Origin: Coprococcus_C hominis | Lineage (GTDB): Bacteria > Bacillota > Clostridia > Lachnospirales > Lachnospiraceae | Reading direction: 5' to 3' (one strand) | Length of the DNA: 64,000 nt | Assembly: GCF_020687505.1 (NCBI RefSeq) | Contig: NZ_JAJEQT010000009.1 | Shown: positions 9,111-18,942 of the stretch, in pieces | Position numbering within the stretch: the first letter of the stretch is position 1 | Layout: every line of letters starts with the position of its first letter | Program-made: the position numbers and the translations under genes | The notes under the pieces: model-generated | Told to the model about the DNA's origin: nothing | Databases searched by the model: none | What the model saw: only the letters and a program-made list of their open reading frames with translations

Positions 9111-9851
9111 ATGTACACATATAATAAAAAAGTTCTTTTTTCAGATGTTGATGCAACAAGAAGAATGTCGTTTGGGAGTCTGATGGATGCCATGCAGGAT
9201 TGTGTCAACATCAATTCCGAGTCGGTAGGCAGAGGCATTGACTATATGCTTGAGCATAAGCGGACCTGGTTCGCAATCGGTTGGAATATTGAGATCCGCC
9301 GTATTCCGAAGATGTTCGAGGAGATAAGCGTGAAGACCTGGGCGTATGAATTTGCGACATCCATCGGCTATCGTAATGTCATTGTGACAGATGAGAATGG
9401 CGAGGATATTGTCTGTGCCGATTCGATGTGGACACTCATGGATATGGAGACGAAGCATCCGGTTCGGATTGAAGAAGAGGATGCAAAGGGATATGAGATC
9501 AGACCGCGGTATCCGATGGAAAGATGCGGTAGAAAGATCCGTCTGCCGAAGGAATTCGAGGTTGTTGACACAGTAGTTGTGCCAAAAGCCGACATCGATT
9601 ACAACGGACATATGAGTAACGCAAAATATATCCTGCTTGCCAATGAATATCTCGAGGATATCACGCGTGTCAGCCGGATCCGCGTGGAATATAAGAGTCA
9701 GGCGAGGTACAGGGAGACGCTTGTGATCGAGCGGGCAATACAGGAGATCGAAGCGGAAGCCGGAACGGAAACACATGTGATCATCAAGATGAGCGGCAAA
9801 GAAGCGGGTGACGTGAAGGCGGTTGTTGATTACCGGCTGACAGAAGCGTAG
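9111..9851 (+). CDS. Acyl-ACP thioesterase (two hotdog domains)
   Basis: It releases fatty acids from acyl carrier protein. The protein has two hotdog folds: the N-terminal one begins YNKKVLFSDVDATRRMSFGSLMDAMQD, and the second includes DIDYNGHMSNAKYILLANEYL, the FAT-family motif with conserved Asp/Asn/His residues. I use ATG 9111 (246 aa), which has AAAGGGG at 9098-9104 six bases upstream; the in-frame GTG 9093 overlaps the stop of the previous gene and has no RBS. It is close behind yhaN and may be read from the same transcript. Confidence 0.88.
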   Translation: MYTYNKKVLFSDVDATRRMSFGSLMDAMQDCVNINSESVGRGIDYMLEHKRTWFAIGWNIEIRRIPKMFEEISVKTWAYEFATSIGYRNVIVTDENGEDIVCADSMWTLMDMETKHPVRIEEEDAKGYEIRPRYPMERCGRKIRLPKEFEVVDTVVVPKADIDYNGHMSNAKYILLANEYLEDITRVSRIRVEYKSQARYRETLVIERAIQEIEAEAGTETHVIIKMSGKEAGDVKAVVDYRLTEA

Positions 9852-9901
9852 GAGTGGCGTACCGCGAATCATAATTTACAAAATACAGGATAAGGCAGTA
9901 T

Positions 9902-10339
9902 ATGAAATTAGAAAAGAAAAAGATACAAAATCTGATCCGGATTGCAGCGGATGCACGGAAGTTTTCGTATGCACCGTATTCGCACTTTGCGGTCGGGGCG
10001 GCATTGCTTGGGGCAGATGCGAAGATATACACCGGATGCAATATTGAGAACGCAGCATTTACACCGGGAAACTGTGCAGAGCGGACAGCCATCTTCAAGG
10101 CTGTGAGTGAAGGCTGCAGGGAATTTTCGGCAATCGCGATCGTAGGCGGGAAACTTGACGAAGATGCGCTTGCGCAGACCGGATACACTGCACCATGCGG
10201 TGTGTGCAGACAGGTGCTGCGGGAGTTCGTTAATCCGTCCGCATTTGCCGTGATTTTAGCACGTACAATAGAGGCGTATAAGGTATATACATTGGAAGAA
10301 CTGCTTCCGGAAAGCTTTGGACCGGAGAATTTGAAATAG
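9902..10339 (+). CDS. cdd: Cytidine deaminase, tetrameric zinc type
   Basis: It deaminates cytidine and deoxycytidine for pyrimidine salvage. The zinc site has three cysteines as in the small tetrameric class: GNCAERTA (Cys plus catalytic Glu) and APCGVCRQVLREF. The substrate segment FAVGAALLGAD and CNIENAAF are also present. 145 aa is slightly longer than the 130-136 aa usual for this class. It lies between the thioesterase and peptidase genes with short gaps. Confidence 0.95.
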   Translation: MKLEKKKIQNLIRIAADARKFSYAPYSHFAVGAALLGADAKIYTGCNIENAAFTPGNCAERTAIFKAVSEGCREFSAIAIVGGKLDEDALAQTGYTAPCGVCRQVLREFVNPSAFAVILARTIEAYKVYTLEELLPESFGPENLK

Positions 10340-10358
10340 ATGATGGAGGATGAATCGT

Positions 10359-13277
10359 TTGAGTAAATTAGAGAATCTGACCGCATATACGGTAGTGGAA
10401 AAGAAGGAATTGAAGGAAGTTAATGGATACGGATATATCCTGTCCCACAATAAGACAAAGGCACGTGTGGCTGTGATTGAGAATGATGATACGAACAAAG
10501 TATTTACAATCGGTTTCCGGACACCGCCAGCCGACGATACAGGTGTGCCACATATCACAGAACATTCGGTGCTTTGCGGTTCCAGAAAATTTCCGGTCAA
10601 GGATCCGTTCGTGGAGCTTTGCAAAGGAAGTCTGAATACATTCTTAAATGCAATGACTTATTCGGACAAGACAGTATATCCGCTTGCAAGTCTGAATGAG
10701 AAGGATTTTCATAATCTGATGCATGTCTATATGGATGCCGTTTTTTATCCGAATATGTATGAGAAGAAAGAGATCATGATGCAGGAGGGCTGGCATTATG
10801 AGATCGATGAGGAGACCGGGGAGCTCACGTATAACGGTGTTGTATTTAACGAGATGAAGGGCGTGTATTCCTCATCGGAACAGCAGCTTTACCGAATTAT
10901 TGAGAAATCACTGCTTCCACATACTGCATATGGTTTTGAATCGGGTGGAGATCCGGAGGCAATTCCGAACCTGACACAGGAGGATTTTATTGCGTTTCAT
11001 AAGCGGTATTATCATCCGAGCAACAGTTATATCTATCTGTATGGCGATATGGATGCAGAGGCGGAACTTCGGTTTATCGACGAGGAGTATTTACAGAACT
11101 TTGATTATTTAGAGATTGATTCTGCATTGACCGATGAGCCAGCGTTTGAGAAGCCGGTAGAGGTACGGGAATATTATTCCATCGCAGAGAATGAATCCGA
11201 GCAGGACAACACTTATCTGACATACAACACAGTTGTTGGAACAAGTGCGGATAAAAAGTTATGTACTGCATTTTCGATTCTTGAATATGCCTTGCTGTCG
11301 GCACCGGGCGCACCGCTCAAAAAGGCATTGATTGATGCCGGGCTTGGCAAGGATATTCTGTCATCCTTTGATGACGGTATCAAACAGCCGAACTTCTCAA
11401 TCATTGCAAAGAATGCGAATGCAGAAGATTTAGAACGATTTATACAGGTGCTTGAGGATACGCTTGCTTCCATTGTGGAGCAGGGTATGGATAAGAAATC
11501 GCTGCTTGCGGCAATCAATTATTTTGAATTTAAGCATAAGGAAGGAAACTTTGGACGATTCCCGAAGGGATTGATGCTCGGATTAAATGCATTTTCTACA
11601 TGGCTTTATGATGATGCGGCAGCGCTTGATCTGTTCAGCCTGAACGATGTGTATGATGCGTTGAAGCAGGATGTGGAGACCGGATATTTTGAAGCTCTGA
11701 TCAAGCAGTATATTTTACAGAATACGCACAAGTCATATTGTCTGCTGATGCCAAAGAAGGGGCTTAATAATGAGATTGCAGAGCGTGAGAAGGCACGGCT
11801 TGCGGCATATAAGGAGACACTTTCTGCAGCGGATATCGAGGAGATTCGTGCGAACATGATGCATCTGAAGGAGTACCAGAGCTCCGGTGATGCAGAGGAA
11901 GACTTGAAGAAGATTCCGATGCTTGCGATCGATGATATCGAGAAGCATGCCAAGAAAATAAATAACCGTATTCTGGAGATTGAACATGTCAAGGTACTAA
12001 GCCATGATATTTTTACAAACGGAATCACGTATCTCAGCCTGAACTTCTGTATGGATGATATCGACTATGATAAGTTTCCGGTAATTGCACTTTTGACGGA
12101 GATTTTTAAGTATGTGGATACAGAGCATTTCAGTTACAGTGAGTTATCGAACGAGATCAATCTGTATACTGGTGGCATTGGATTCAGTACAACGGTCACC
12201 AATAAGAAAGAATATGGCGGTTATGTTACACATTTTGTCGTCAGTGCAAAGATGTTGGATGCACAGCTCGATAAGGCAATGGAATTGATTGAGGAGATTT
12301 TGTTCACCTCGAAGCTTTCGGATAAGAAGCGATTGAAGGAGATTATTGCAGAGACGCGTGCGGCAATGAAAGACGATCTGCTTGCGAACGGACATACAAC
12401 AGCGGCGGGACGCGCAACGGCATATATTTCTAAAATAGGTGTTGTGAAAGAACTGACAGAGGGTGTAGATTATTATATGTATCTGTCAGATCTGGATGAT
12501 CATTTTGAAGAACGCTATGAGGGACTGGCTGCTGATCTTCAGGAGACGCTCGGTCAGCTTCTGCGCAGAGATTCCCTGCTCGTGAACTTTACTTCCGATA
12601 AGAAGCCGGAGGATACGCTGACTGAGAGTCTGACGAGATTTTCCTGCAAGCTTTCGACAAGACTGGCGTTTGAGAATGTGAAGGAAATTCCGGTAGTAAA
12701 AAAGAACGAGGGCTTTAAGACGGCAAGTCAGGTACAGTATGTAGCGACGGCCGGTAATTTCTGTGAACGTGGATATGAGTATACCGGCGCTTTGAATGTA
12801 TTGCAGTGTATCTTCTCATACGATTATCTGTGGATCAATGTGCGTGTGAAGGGTGGTGCTTATGGCTGTATGTGCAGCTTCAATCGAAGCGGTAACGCAT
12901 ATTTTACATCCTACCGTGATCCAAATCTGTTGGAGACATACGAGATCTATAAGGAGGCACCGGACTATGTGAGAAGCTTTGAAGCAGACGAAAGAGACAT
13001 GATGAAATATATCATCGGTGCGATCAGTAGGATGGATTCACCGCTTACACCATCCGCAGATGGCAATTTCAGTCTGATCTGTTATCTGATGGGAATCGAC
13101 GATGCAGACTTGCAGCGGACAAGAGATGAAGTGCTTGGCGCAACCCCGGAAGTAATCCGTGGACTTGCCGGATATGTGGAAGCAGCTGTCGATGGAGATG
13201 TGATCTGTGCAATCGGTGATGAAGCGCGGATCGAAGATGCGAAGGATGCATTTACAGAAGTAAAGAGCGTATTTTAG
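10359..13277 (+). CDS. M16C metallopeptidase (presequence protease/Cym1-like)
   Basis: This is a large zinc peptidase predicted to degrade short peptides. The inverted zinc motif HITEH near residue 67 and the downstream glutamate in NEMKGVYSS identify the M16 family; the C-terminal half is the inactive homologous half that closes the chamber. The 972-aa length matches the PreP/Cym1 (M16C) subfamily. ATG 10350 directly abuts GGAGG (10345-10349) with no spacer; TTG 10359 has 9 bases of spacing and gives MSKLENLTAYTVV, so I prefer it. Confidence 0.9.
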   Translation: MSKLENLTAYTVVEKKELKEVNGYGYILSHNKTKARVAVIENDDTNKVFTIGFRTPPADDTGVPHITEHSVLCGSRKFPVKDPFVELCKGSLNTFLNAMTYSDKTVYPLASLNEKDFHNLMHVYMDAVFYPNMYEKKEIMMQEGWHYEIDEETGELTYNGVVFNEMKGVYSSSEQQLYRIIEKSLLPHTAYGFESGGDPEAIPNLTQEDFIAFHKRYYHPSNSYIYLYGDMDAEAELRFIDEEYLQNFDYLEIDSALTDEPAFEKPVEVREYYSIAENESEQDNTYLTYNTVVGTSADKKLCTAFSILEYALLSAPGAPLKKALIDAGLGKDILSSFDDGIKQPNFSIIAKNANAEDLERFIQVLEDTLASIVEQGMDKKSLLAAINYFEFKHKEGNFGRFPKGLMLGLNAFSTWLYDDAAALDLFSLNDVYDALKQDVETGYFEALIKQYILQNTHKSYCLLMPKKGLNNEIAEREKARLAAYKETLSAADIEEIRANMMHLKEYQSSGDAEEDLKKIPMLAIDDIEKHAKKINNRILEIEHVKVLSHDIFTNGITYLSLNFCMDDIDYDKFPVIALLTEIFKYVDTEHFSYSELSNEINLYTGGIGFSTTVTNKKEYGGYVTHFVVSAKMLDAQLDKAMELIEEILFTSKLSDKKRLKEIIAETRAAMKDDLLANGHTTAAGRATAYISKIGVVKELTEGVDYYMYLSDLDDHFEERYEGLAADLQETLGQLLRRDSLLVNFTSDKKPEDTLTESLTRFSCKLSTRLAFENVKEIPVVKKNEGFKTASQVQYVATAGNFCERGYEYTGALNVLQCIFSYDYLWINVRVKGGAYGCMCSFNRSGNAYFTSYRDPNLLETYEIYKEAPDYVRSFEADERDMMKYIIGAISRMDSPLTPSADGNFSLICYLMGIDDADLQRTRDEVLGATPEVIRGLAGYVEAAVDGDVICAIGDEARIEDAKDAFTEVKSVF

Positions 13278-13300
13278 GTAGAACATACAGGGAGAAACAT

Positions 13301-14209
13301 ATGGATAACTTATCGACATACAAATCCGGTTTTGTTGCAATCATCGGACGTCCGAATGTGGGAAAGTCCACATTGATGAATCATCTGATTGGACAGAAGA
13401 TTGCGATTACAAGCAGCAAAGCGCAGACGACGAGGAACCGGATCCAGACAGTATATACGGATGACGAAGGACAGATTGTGTTCCTGGATACACCGGGTAT
13501 CAACAAGGCGAAAAATAAGCTTGGCGAGTATATGATGAATGTTGCGTACTCCACATTGAATGAGGTGGATATCGTCATGTGGATCGTGGAGCCGACGACA
13601 TTTATCGGCGCGGGCGAGCGTCATATCATTGATGTGCTAAGTAAGGTAAATACGCCGGTGGTGCTTGTTATCAATAAGACGGATACTGTGGATAAACAGG
13701 CAGTTGCAGATGCTATAAACACATACAAAGAGGTACATGATTTTGATGCGATTGTTCCTGTTTCTGCACTGCGCGGACACAATCAGGCGGAGCTTATTAA
13801 GACGTTAAAACGGCTGCTTCCGTTTGGACCACAGTTTTACGATGAGGATACGATTACCGATCAGCCGGAACGCCAGATTGTAGCGGAGATGATCCGTGAA
13901 CAGGCACTCAGGCAGTTGGACAAGGAGATTCCGCATGGCATCGCCGTTGTAATTGACCGGATGAAGGAACGTCCGGATGGCAGCTGCATGGATATTGAGG
14001 CAACGATCATCTGTGAGCGGGATTCCCACAAGGGGATTATTATCGGAAAGCAGGGTGCAATGCTAAAAAAGATTGGTACGAAAGCACGGATCAGTATGGA
14101 AAATCTGCTGGATATGAAAGTAAATTTAAAGCTATGGGTAAAGGTAAAAAAGGACTGGAGAGACAGCGATACCTTACTTCGTAATTACGGTTATCGGGAG
14201 GAAAATTAA
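13301..14209 (+). CDS. era: GTPase Era
   Basis: Era binds the 3' end of 16S rRNA and helps assemble the 30S subunit. G1 is GRPNVGKST, G3 is DTPG, G4 is NKTD, and the C-terminal KH domain (IIIGKQGAMLKKIGTKAR) binds RNA. 302 aa is normal. It is followed after one base by a DUF1846 gene; recO, usually an Era neighbour in Firmicutes, lies about 6.3 kb downstream, after the DUF1846 and potABCD genes. Confidence 0.98.
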   Translation: MDNLSTYKSGFVAIIGRPNVGKSTLMNHLIGQKIAITSSKAQTTRNRIQTVYTDDEGQIVFLDTPGINKAKNKLGEYMMNVAYSTLNEVDIVMWIVEPTTFIGAGERHIIDVLSKVNTPVVLVINKTDTVDKQAVADAINTYKEVHDFDAIVPVSALRGHNQAELIKTLKRLLPFGPQFYDEDTITDQPERQIVAEMIREQALRQLDKEIPHGIAVVIDRMKERPDGSCMDIEATIICERDSHKGIIIGKQGAMLKKIGTKARISMENLLDMKVNLKLWVKVKKDWRDSDTLLRNYGYREEN

Positions 14210-14210
14210 G

Positions 14211-15698
14211 ATGAAGATCGGTTTTGACAACCAAAAGTACTTAGAGATGCAGTCACAGCATATACGTGACCGGATCGCACAGTTTGATAATAAATTATAT
14301 CTGGAGTTTGGCGGCAAGCTGTTTGATGACTATCATGCGTCACGTGTGCTTCCGGGATTTCAGCCGGATTCGAAGCTGCAGATGTTATTACAGTTAAAAG
14401 ACCAGGCTGAAATCGTGATCGTGATCAGTGCAGAGGATATCGAGAATAACAAGGTACGTGATGATTATGGAATTACATATGATATGGATGTGCTGCGCCT
14501 GATCGACGAATTCCAGGCAGTAGGACTGTATGTTGGCAGTGTGTGTCTGACAAAGTATGCCGGGCAGGCATCGGCAGAGCTTTTCCGCAAGAAGCTTGCA
14601 GAGCTTGGAATCAAGTCTTACCGTCACTATAAGATTGTTGGATACCCAAGTGATATTGCCCATATCGTGAGTGATGAGGGGTATGGAAAGAATGAATATA
14701 TCGAGACAGAGCGCCCGCTTGTTGTCATCACGGCACCGGGACCGGGTAGTGGAAAGATGGCGACCTGCCTGTCTCAGCTTTACCATGAATATAAGCGTGG
14801 CGTGAAGGCCGGGTATGCAAAGTTTGAGACATTCCCGATCTGGAATCTGCCACTCAAGCATCCGGTCAATCTTGCTTATGAGGCAGCAACAGCGGACTTA
14901 AACGATGTCAATATGATCGATCCGTTTCATCTGGAAGCATATGGTGAGACAACCGTTAATTACAACCGCGATATCGAGATATTCCCGGTTGTTGCGACAA
15001 TGTTTGAACTGATTGCCGGAAGCAGCCCATATAAGTCTCCAACGGATATGGGTGTCAATATGGCTGGAAATTGTATCATTGACGATCAGGTATGCCGCGA
15101 TGCATCGGCACAGGAGATCATCCGCCGGTATTATCGGTGCCTGTGTGACAGAAAGCGTTACGGACAGTCGAAGGATGACAAGAATAAGTTAGAGCTTTTA
15201 CTGCGGCAGGCGGGTGTCTCTATGGAGGACCGCCTGGTGGCAAAGAAAGCATTGGCAAGGGAAGAGGAGACCGGGCATCCGGCGATGGCAATCGAGCTTG
15301 CAGACGGCACGATCGTAACCGGAAAAACCGGAGATCTGCTCGGTGCATCGGCAGCTGCGATCTTGAATGCGCTTAAAGTACTTGCCGGAATTCCGCATGA
15401 AGTACAGTTAGTATCCAAGGAAGCCATCGAGCCGATCCAGCGACTCAAAATCCAATATCTTGGAAGCCACAATCCAAGATTGCATACCGATGAGATTCTG
15501 ATTGCGCTTTCCACGACGGCGGCACAGGATGAAAAAGCAAAGCTTGCAATTGAGCAGCTCTCAAAATTGAAGAATTGTCAGGCACATTCGACGGTATTGC
15601 TTTCATCGGTGGATGAGCAGCTTCTGAAGAAAATAGGTGTCCAGCTTACGTGCTCCCCGAAGTATGAAGAGGAAGACAGAAAATATCACAGACGTTAA
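14211..15698 (+). CDS. DUF1846 family protein
   Basis: The start MKIGFDNQKYLEMQSQHIRDR and the 495-aa length match the widespread Firmicutes DUF1846 family, whose biochemical role is not established. A glycine-rich stretch, TAPGPGSGKMATCLSQ near residue 175, looks like a nucleotide-binding loop. The start overlaps the era ribosome-spacing region closely (1-base gap), and GGGAGG within the end of era serves as RBS, so the two are probably co-translated. A terminator follows. Confidence 0.88.
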   Translation: MKIGFDNQKYLEMQSQHIRDRIAQFDNKLYLEFGGKLFDDYHASRVLPGFQPDSKLQMLLQLKDQAEIVIVISAEDIENNKVRDDYGITYDMDVLRLIDEFQAVGLYVGSVCLTKYAGQASAELFRKKLAELGIKSYRHYKIVGYPSDIAHIVSDEGYGKNEYIETERPLVVITAPGPGSGKMATCLSQLYHEYKRGVKAGYAKFETFPIWNLPLKHPVNLAYEAATADLNDVNMIDPFHLEAYGETTVNYNRDIEIFPVVATMFELIAGSSPYKSPTDMGVNMAGNCIIDDQVCRDASAQEIIRRYYRCLCDRKRYGQSKDDKNKLELLLRQAGVSMEDRLVAKKALAREEETGHPAMAIELADGTIVTGKTGDLLGASAAAILNALKVLAGIPHEVQLVSKEAIEPIQRLKIQYLGSHNPRLHTDEILIALSTTAAQDEKAKLAIEQLSKLKNCQAHSTVLLSSVDEQLLKKIGVQLTCSPKYEEEDRKYHRR

Positions 15699-15731
15699 AA
15701 AATTGATTGTAAATAGAATATGAATCTGATA

Positions 15732-15775
15732 AAATATGCTTGTTTTTGTAAGAAAAAACAGGCATATTTTTATGC
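15732..15775 (+). terminator. Rho-independent terminator after DUF1846
   Basis: Arms AAATATGCTTGTTTTT (15732-15747) and AAAAAACAGGCATATTT pair with a short loop, with TTTTTATG following. The stem is AT-rich with one mismatch. Confidence 0.75.
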
Positions 15776-15807
15776 ATTTTCGTAGAGAATACGAAAGAAA
15801 AATCTGG

Positions 15808-15843
15808 CCTGCATCCGCCAATGCCATGGATAAGGATGTCAGG
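15808..15843 (+). promoter_or_regulatory. Hairpin directly upstream of the potA ribosome binding site
   Basis: CCTGCATCC (15808-15816) pairs with GGATGTCAGG (15834-15843) with one bulged T. It ends eight bases before the GGAGG of potA and could affect translation of the operon. It matches no riboswitch that I know. Confidence 0.4.
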
Positions 15844-15866
15844 AACACAAGGAGGATGAGAGTTTA

Positions 15867-17315
15867 TTGGAAAACAACACTAGTTCAACAAACATTATTG
15901 AGCTAAAGCACATCACAAAAACATTTGAGGATGGGTTTGTCGCTGTAGAGGATTTTAACCTTACGGTAAAAAGGGGCGAATTCGTAACGTTTTTAGGGCC
16001 TTCGGGCTGTGGTAAAACCACAACACTCCGCATGATTGCGGGCTTTGAAATTCCTACAGAGGGAGAAATACTGCTAGATGGTAAAGAGATTGGAAATCTA
16101 CCACCAAACAAACGCCCGATCAACACAGTATTTCAACGGTATGCATTGTTTCCACATTTAAACATTTTTGACAATATTGCCTTTGGATTAAAGCTTAAGA
16201 AGCTGTCGAAGGACGAGATTAAGCGGAAGGTAAAGAAAGTTCTGGAGATGGTAGACTTAGAAGGGTTTGAGACGCGGAAGGTAGCAACCTTGTCCGGTGG
16301 ACAGCAGCAGCGAATCGCAATCGCGCGTGCACTGGTCAATGAGCCGCAGATCCTGCTTCTCGATGAGCCGCTCGGTGCGCTCGACTTAAAGATGCGCAAG
16401 GAGATGCAGCTTGAACTGAAAAGTATGCATGAAAGACTTGGAATTACCTTTATCTATGTAACACATGACCAGGAGGAGGCACTTACGATGTCGGACAAGA
16501 TCGTTGTCATGTCCGAAGGACGTATGCAGCAGATCGGAACTCCTGAGGATATATATAATGAGCCGAAAAATGCATTCGTTGCAGACTTTATCGGCGAGAG
16601 TAATATTTTTACTGGCATCATGACAGACAAGCTCAAGGTGCGTTTCTGCGGGGCGGAATTTGCCTGTGTGGATGATGTCGAGCATGGACGGCTGGTGGAA
16701 GTCGTTGTGCGTCCGGAAGATGTGGAGATCACAACGCCTGAGAATGGTGCAATCACAGGAACGGTTACATCAGTTGTATTCAAGGGTGTCCACTATGAGA
16801 TCACAGTGGAATCCGGCAAGAATGAGATCGTGATCCAGTCGACAAAGACCGCAGCGGTTGGAAGCCAGGTTGGACTGAATGTGGAACCGGATGGTATTCA
16901 CATCATGATTCCGGAACACACACTGAATAAGATCGAGAGTGATGTAGACAAGAATTATGAGCTTACAATCTTTGATGGAAAGATCCAGTGTGATCTGACG
17001 AAGATCATACCGGGTTCTAAGTTTAACGACGCGCATGAGCTTTTAGATGCACATGGTGACGTGATTGATTATGAGAAACTGAAGGTCGTGCTTGCAATCA
17101 AGCCACGGCATATTTCCATGAGCGATAATGAGGAAGAGGGTATCGTCTGCGGACATATCATCAACCTGATCTACAAGGGTGATCATTACAGCTACGTGGT
17201 CCGTACGGATATGGATGAAGATTTCATCGTTAACGATGAATACCTGTGGAATATGGATGACTATGTAAGTCTGGTTATTCCGGAGGAGCATATCCAGTTT
17301 TCCATCAAGAAATAG
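15867..17315 (+). CDS. potA: Spermidine/putrescine ABC transporter ATP-binding protein with extended C-terminus
   Basis: This is the ATPase that drives polyamine uptake. Walker A GPSGCGKTT, Q-loop, signature LSGGQQQRIAIARAL, Walker B LLLDEPLGALD and the H-loop YVTHDQEEA are all present. Start is TTG 15867 with GGAGG 11 bases upstream; there is no in-frame ATG nearby. The protein is 482 aa, about 110 longer than usual PotA. After the first TOBE-like segment (GTVTSVVFKGVHYEITVES) the C-terminus has a second similar one (GHIINLIYKGDHYSYVVRT), which points to a duplicated regulatory domain. Confidence 0.93.
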   Translation: MENNTSSTNIIELKHITKTFEDGFVAVEDFNLTVKRGEFVTFLGPSGCGKTTTLRMIAGFEIPTEGEILLDGKEIGNLPPNKRPINTVFQRYALFPHLNIFDNIAFGLKLKKLSKDEIKRKVKKVLEMVDLEGFETRKVATLSGGQQQRIAIARALVNEPQILLLDEPLGALDLKMRKEMQLELKSMHERLGITFIYVTHDQEEALTMSDKIVVMSEGRMQQIGTPEDIYNEPKNAFVADFIGESNIFTGIMTDKLKVRFCGAEFACVDDVEHGRLVEVVVRPEDVEITTPENGAITGTVTSVVFKGVHYEITVESGKNEIVIQSTKTAAVGSQVGLNVEPDGIHIMIPEHTLNKIESDVDKNYELTIFDGKIQCDLTKIIPGSKFNDAHELLDAHGDVIDYEKLKVVLAIKPRHISMSDNEEEGIVCGHIINLIYKGDHYSYVVRTDMDEDFIVNDEYLWNMDDYVSLVIPEEHIQFSIKK

Positions 17316-17332
17316 AAAAGGAGTGATATTGT

Positions 17333-18130
17333 ATGCGTTCTTCACGTTTTGCAAAGAGCGGACTGGGTATACCTTATGCACTTTTTCTATTGCTGTTTGT
17401 AGTAGCCCCATTGTTTGTTCTTTTATATTATGCGTTTACAAACGGACAAGGTCAGTTTACCGTGCAGAATCTGGCGGCATTTTTTACGAGCCCGAATACG
17501 ATCGGTACACTTGCGTACAGCTTTGCGCTGGCGGTTGTGACGACCTGCGTCTGTGTACTGCTTGCATATCCGATTGCGTATATCTTAGCGCGCAGCAATA
17601 TGCGGCATAAGAGTGTGATCTTAGTTGCATTTGTGATGCCGATGTGGATCAATTTCACATTGCGTATCACTGCATTAAAAGAGATACTTACGGTGTTAGA
17701 GGGAAATCTTGCCCTGCATCCGTTTTTAAATTCTGTCATCGGTATGACGTATGATTTTCTTCCATTCATGATTCTGCCGATGTACACGACGCTGATGAAG
17801 TTAGACACGAGTCTGATAGAGGCGGCAGGTGACCTTGGCGCGAATCCGGTACAGACATTTCTGAAGGTGACACTGCCACTTTCCGTGCCTGGCATTATCA
17901 GCGGAATCACGATGGTATTTCTGCCATCTATGACAAACTATGTTGTGCTGGATATGCTTTATAACAGCACGTATATTATGGGTAGTCTGATCGGAAGCTA
18001 TTTTGCATCCTACGACTGGCACAATGGATCCATGATCGCACTGATCCTGCTTTTGATCATATTGATCTTCACCCTCTTTACGAACAAATACTCGGATGAG
18101 GACGAGGGAAGAGGAGGTGCACTGATCTGA
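17333..18130 (+). CDS. potB: Spermidine/putrescine ABC transporter permease PotB
   Basis: This is one of two membrane subunits of the polyamine importer. About six hydrophobic segments are visible, and the EAA loop (EAAGDLGANPVQTFLKVTLPLSVPGI) contacts PotA. 265 aa is normal. It starts 17 bases after potA with AAAAGGAG as RBS and overlaps potC by one base (TGATG). Confidence 0.95.
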   Translation: MRSSRFAKSGLGIPYALFLLLFVVAPLFVLLYYAFTNGQGQFTVQNLAAFFTSPNTIGTLAYSFALAVVTTCVCVLLAYPIAYILARSNMRHKSVILVAFVMPMWINFTLRITALKEILTVLEGNLALHPFLNSVIGMTYDFLPFMILPMYTTLMKLDTSLIEAAGDLGANPVQTFLKVTLPLSVPGIISGITMVFLPSMTNYVVLDMLYNSTYIMGSLIGSYFASYDWHNGSMIALILLLIILIFTLFTNKYSDEDEGRGGALI

Positions 18131-18942
18131 TGAGAAAGACGATTGGAAAACTATTTTTGATTCTTATGCTGCTCGTTATCTATGCACCGATTCTGATTCT
18201 GGCGGTATACAGCTTTACGGATTCCGGGAATATCGGTTCGATCCACGGATTTTCTATGCAGAATTATGTGACACTGTTCACAAAGGGCGAGCTTCGGGAT
18301 ATGATCGTCGGGACGGTTCTTCTGGCACTTGTTTCATCTCTGCTTGCTACAATCCTTGGAACGATGGGTGCGATTGGTGCGTTTTATTCGAAGAAACTTG
18401 CGAAGAACTTTATTAACACAGCCAACCAGATTCCGGTTGTCAATGCAGATGTTGTAACCGGTTTTTCCATCTGCGTGCTGCTGATCGTTGCATTTGGCAT
18501 GAATAAGGAAAGCTATGTGCCGCTGCTGATCGGTCATGTAGTGTTATCTGCTCCATTTGTGTATCTGTCTGTGGTTCCGAAATTAAAGCAGATGGATGCA
18601 AGTCTGTATGAGGCGGCAATGGATCTTGGTGCGTCTCCGTCGATGGCACTCCGTAAGGTTGTGATCCCGCAGATCATGCCGGGTATCGTATCCGGATTTG
18701 CGCTGGCAATCACACTTTCGCTTGATGATTATTTCATCGCAAGCTATACAAAACCGGCAACGTTTAACACGATCAGTACGTATGTTGTCAATGCAACCAA
18801 GGGTTCACAGACAGAGATTAAAACTGCACTCTGGGCTCTTTCGACAGTGATCTTCCTGATCGTTATTCTGGCAGTGGTTGTCATGAATGTGGCTGGCAGA
18901 AAGACAACCTCTGAAAAAGGAGGTGTCCGCAATGAGAAATAA
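18130..18942 (+). CDS. potC: Spermidine/putrescine ABC transporter permease PotC
   Basis: This is the second permease subunit. It has six predicted transmembrane helices and the EAA loop EAAMDLGASPSMALRKVVIPQIMPGI. Its start overlaps the potB stop, and its end overlaps potD, so the operon is tightly coupled. Confidence 0.95.
   Translation: MRKTIGKLFLILMLLVIYAPILILAVYSFTDSGNIGSIHGFSMQNYVTLFTKGELRDMIVGTVLLALVSSLLATILGTMGAIGAFYSKKLAKNFINTANQIPVVNADVVTGFSICVLLIVAFGMNKESYVPLLIGHVVLSAPFVYLSVVPKLKQMDASLYEAAMDLGASPSMALRKVVIPQIMPGIVSGFALAITLSLDDYFIASYTKPATFNTISTYVVNATKGSQTEIKTALWALSTVIFLIVILAVVVMNVAGRKTTSEKGGVRNEK

Noticed and set aside
9141..9872. 243-aa minus-strand ORF opposite the thioesterase gene
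   Set aside because: The plus strand holds a clear two-hotdog protein; the opposite frame has no family similarity.
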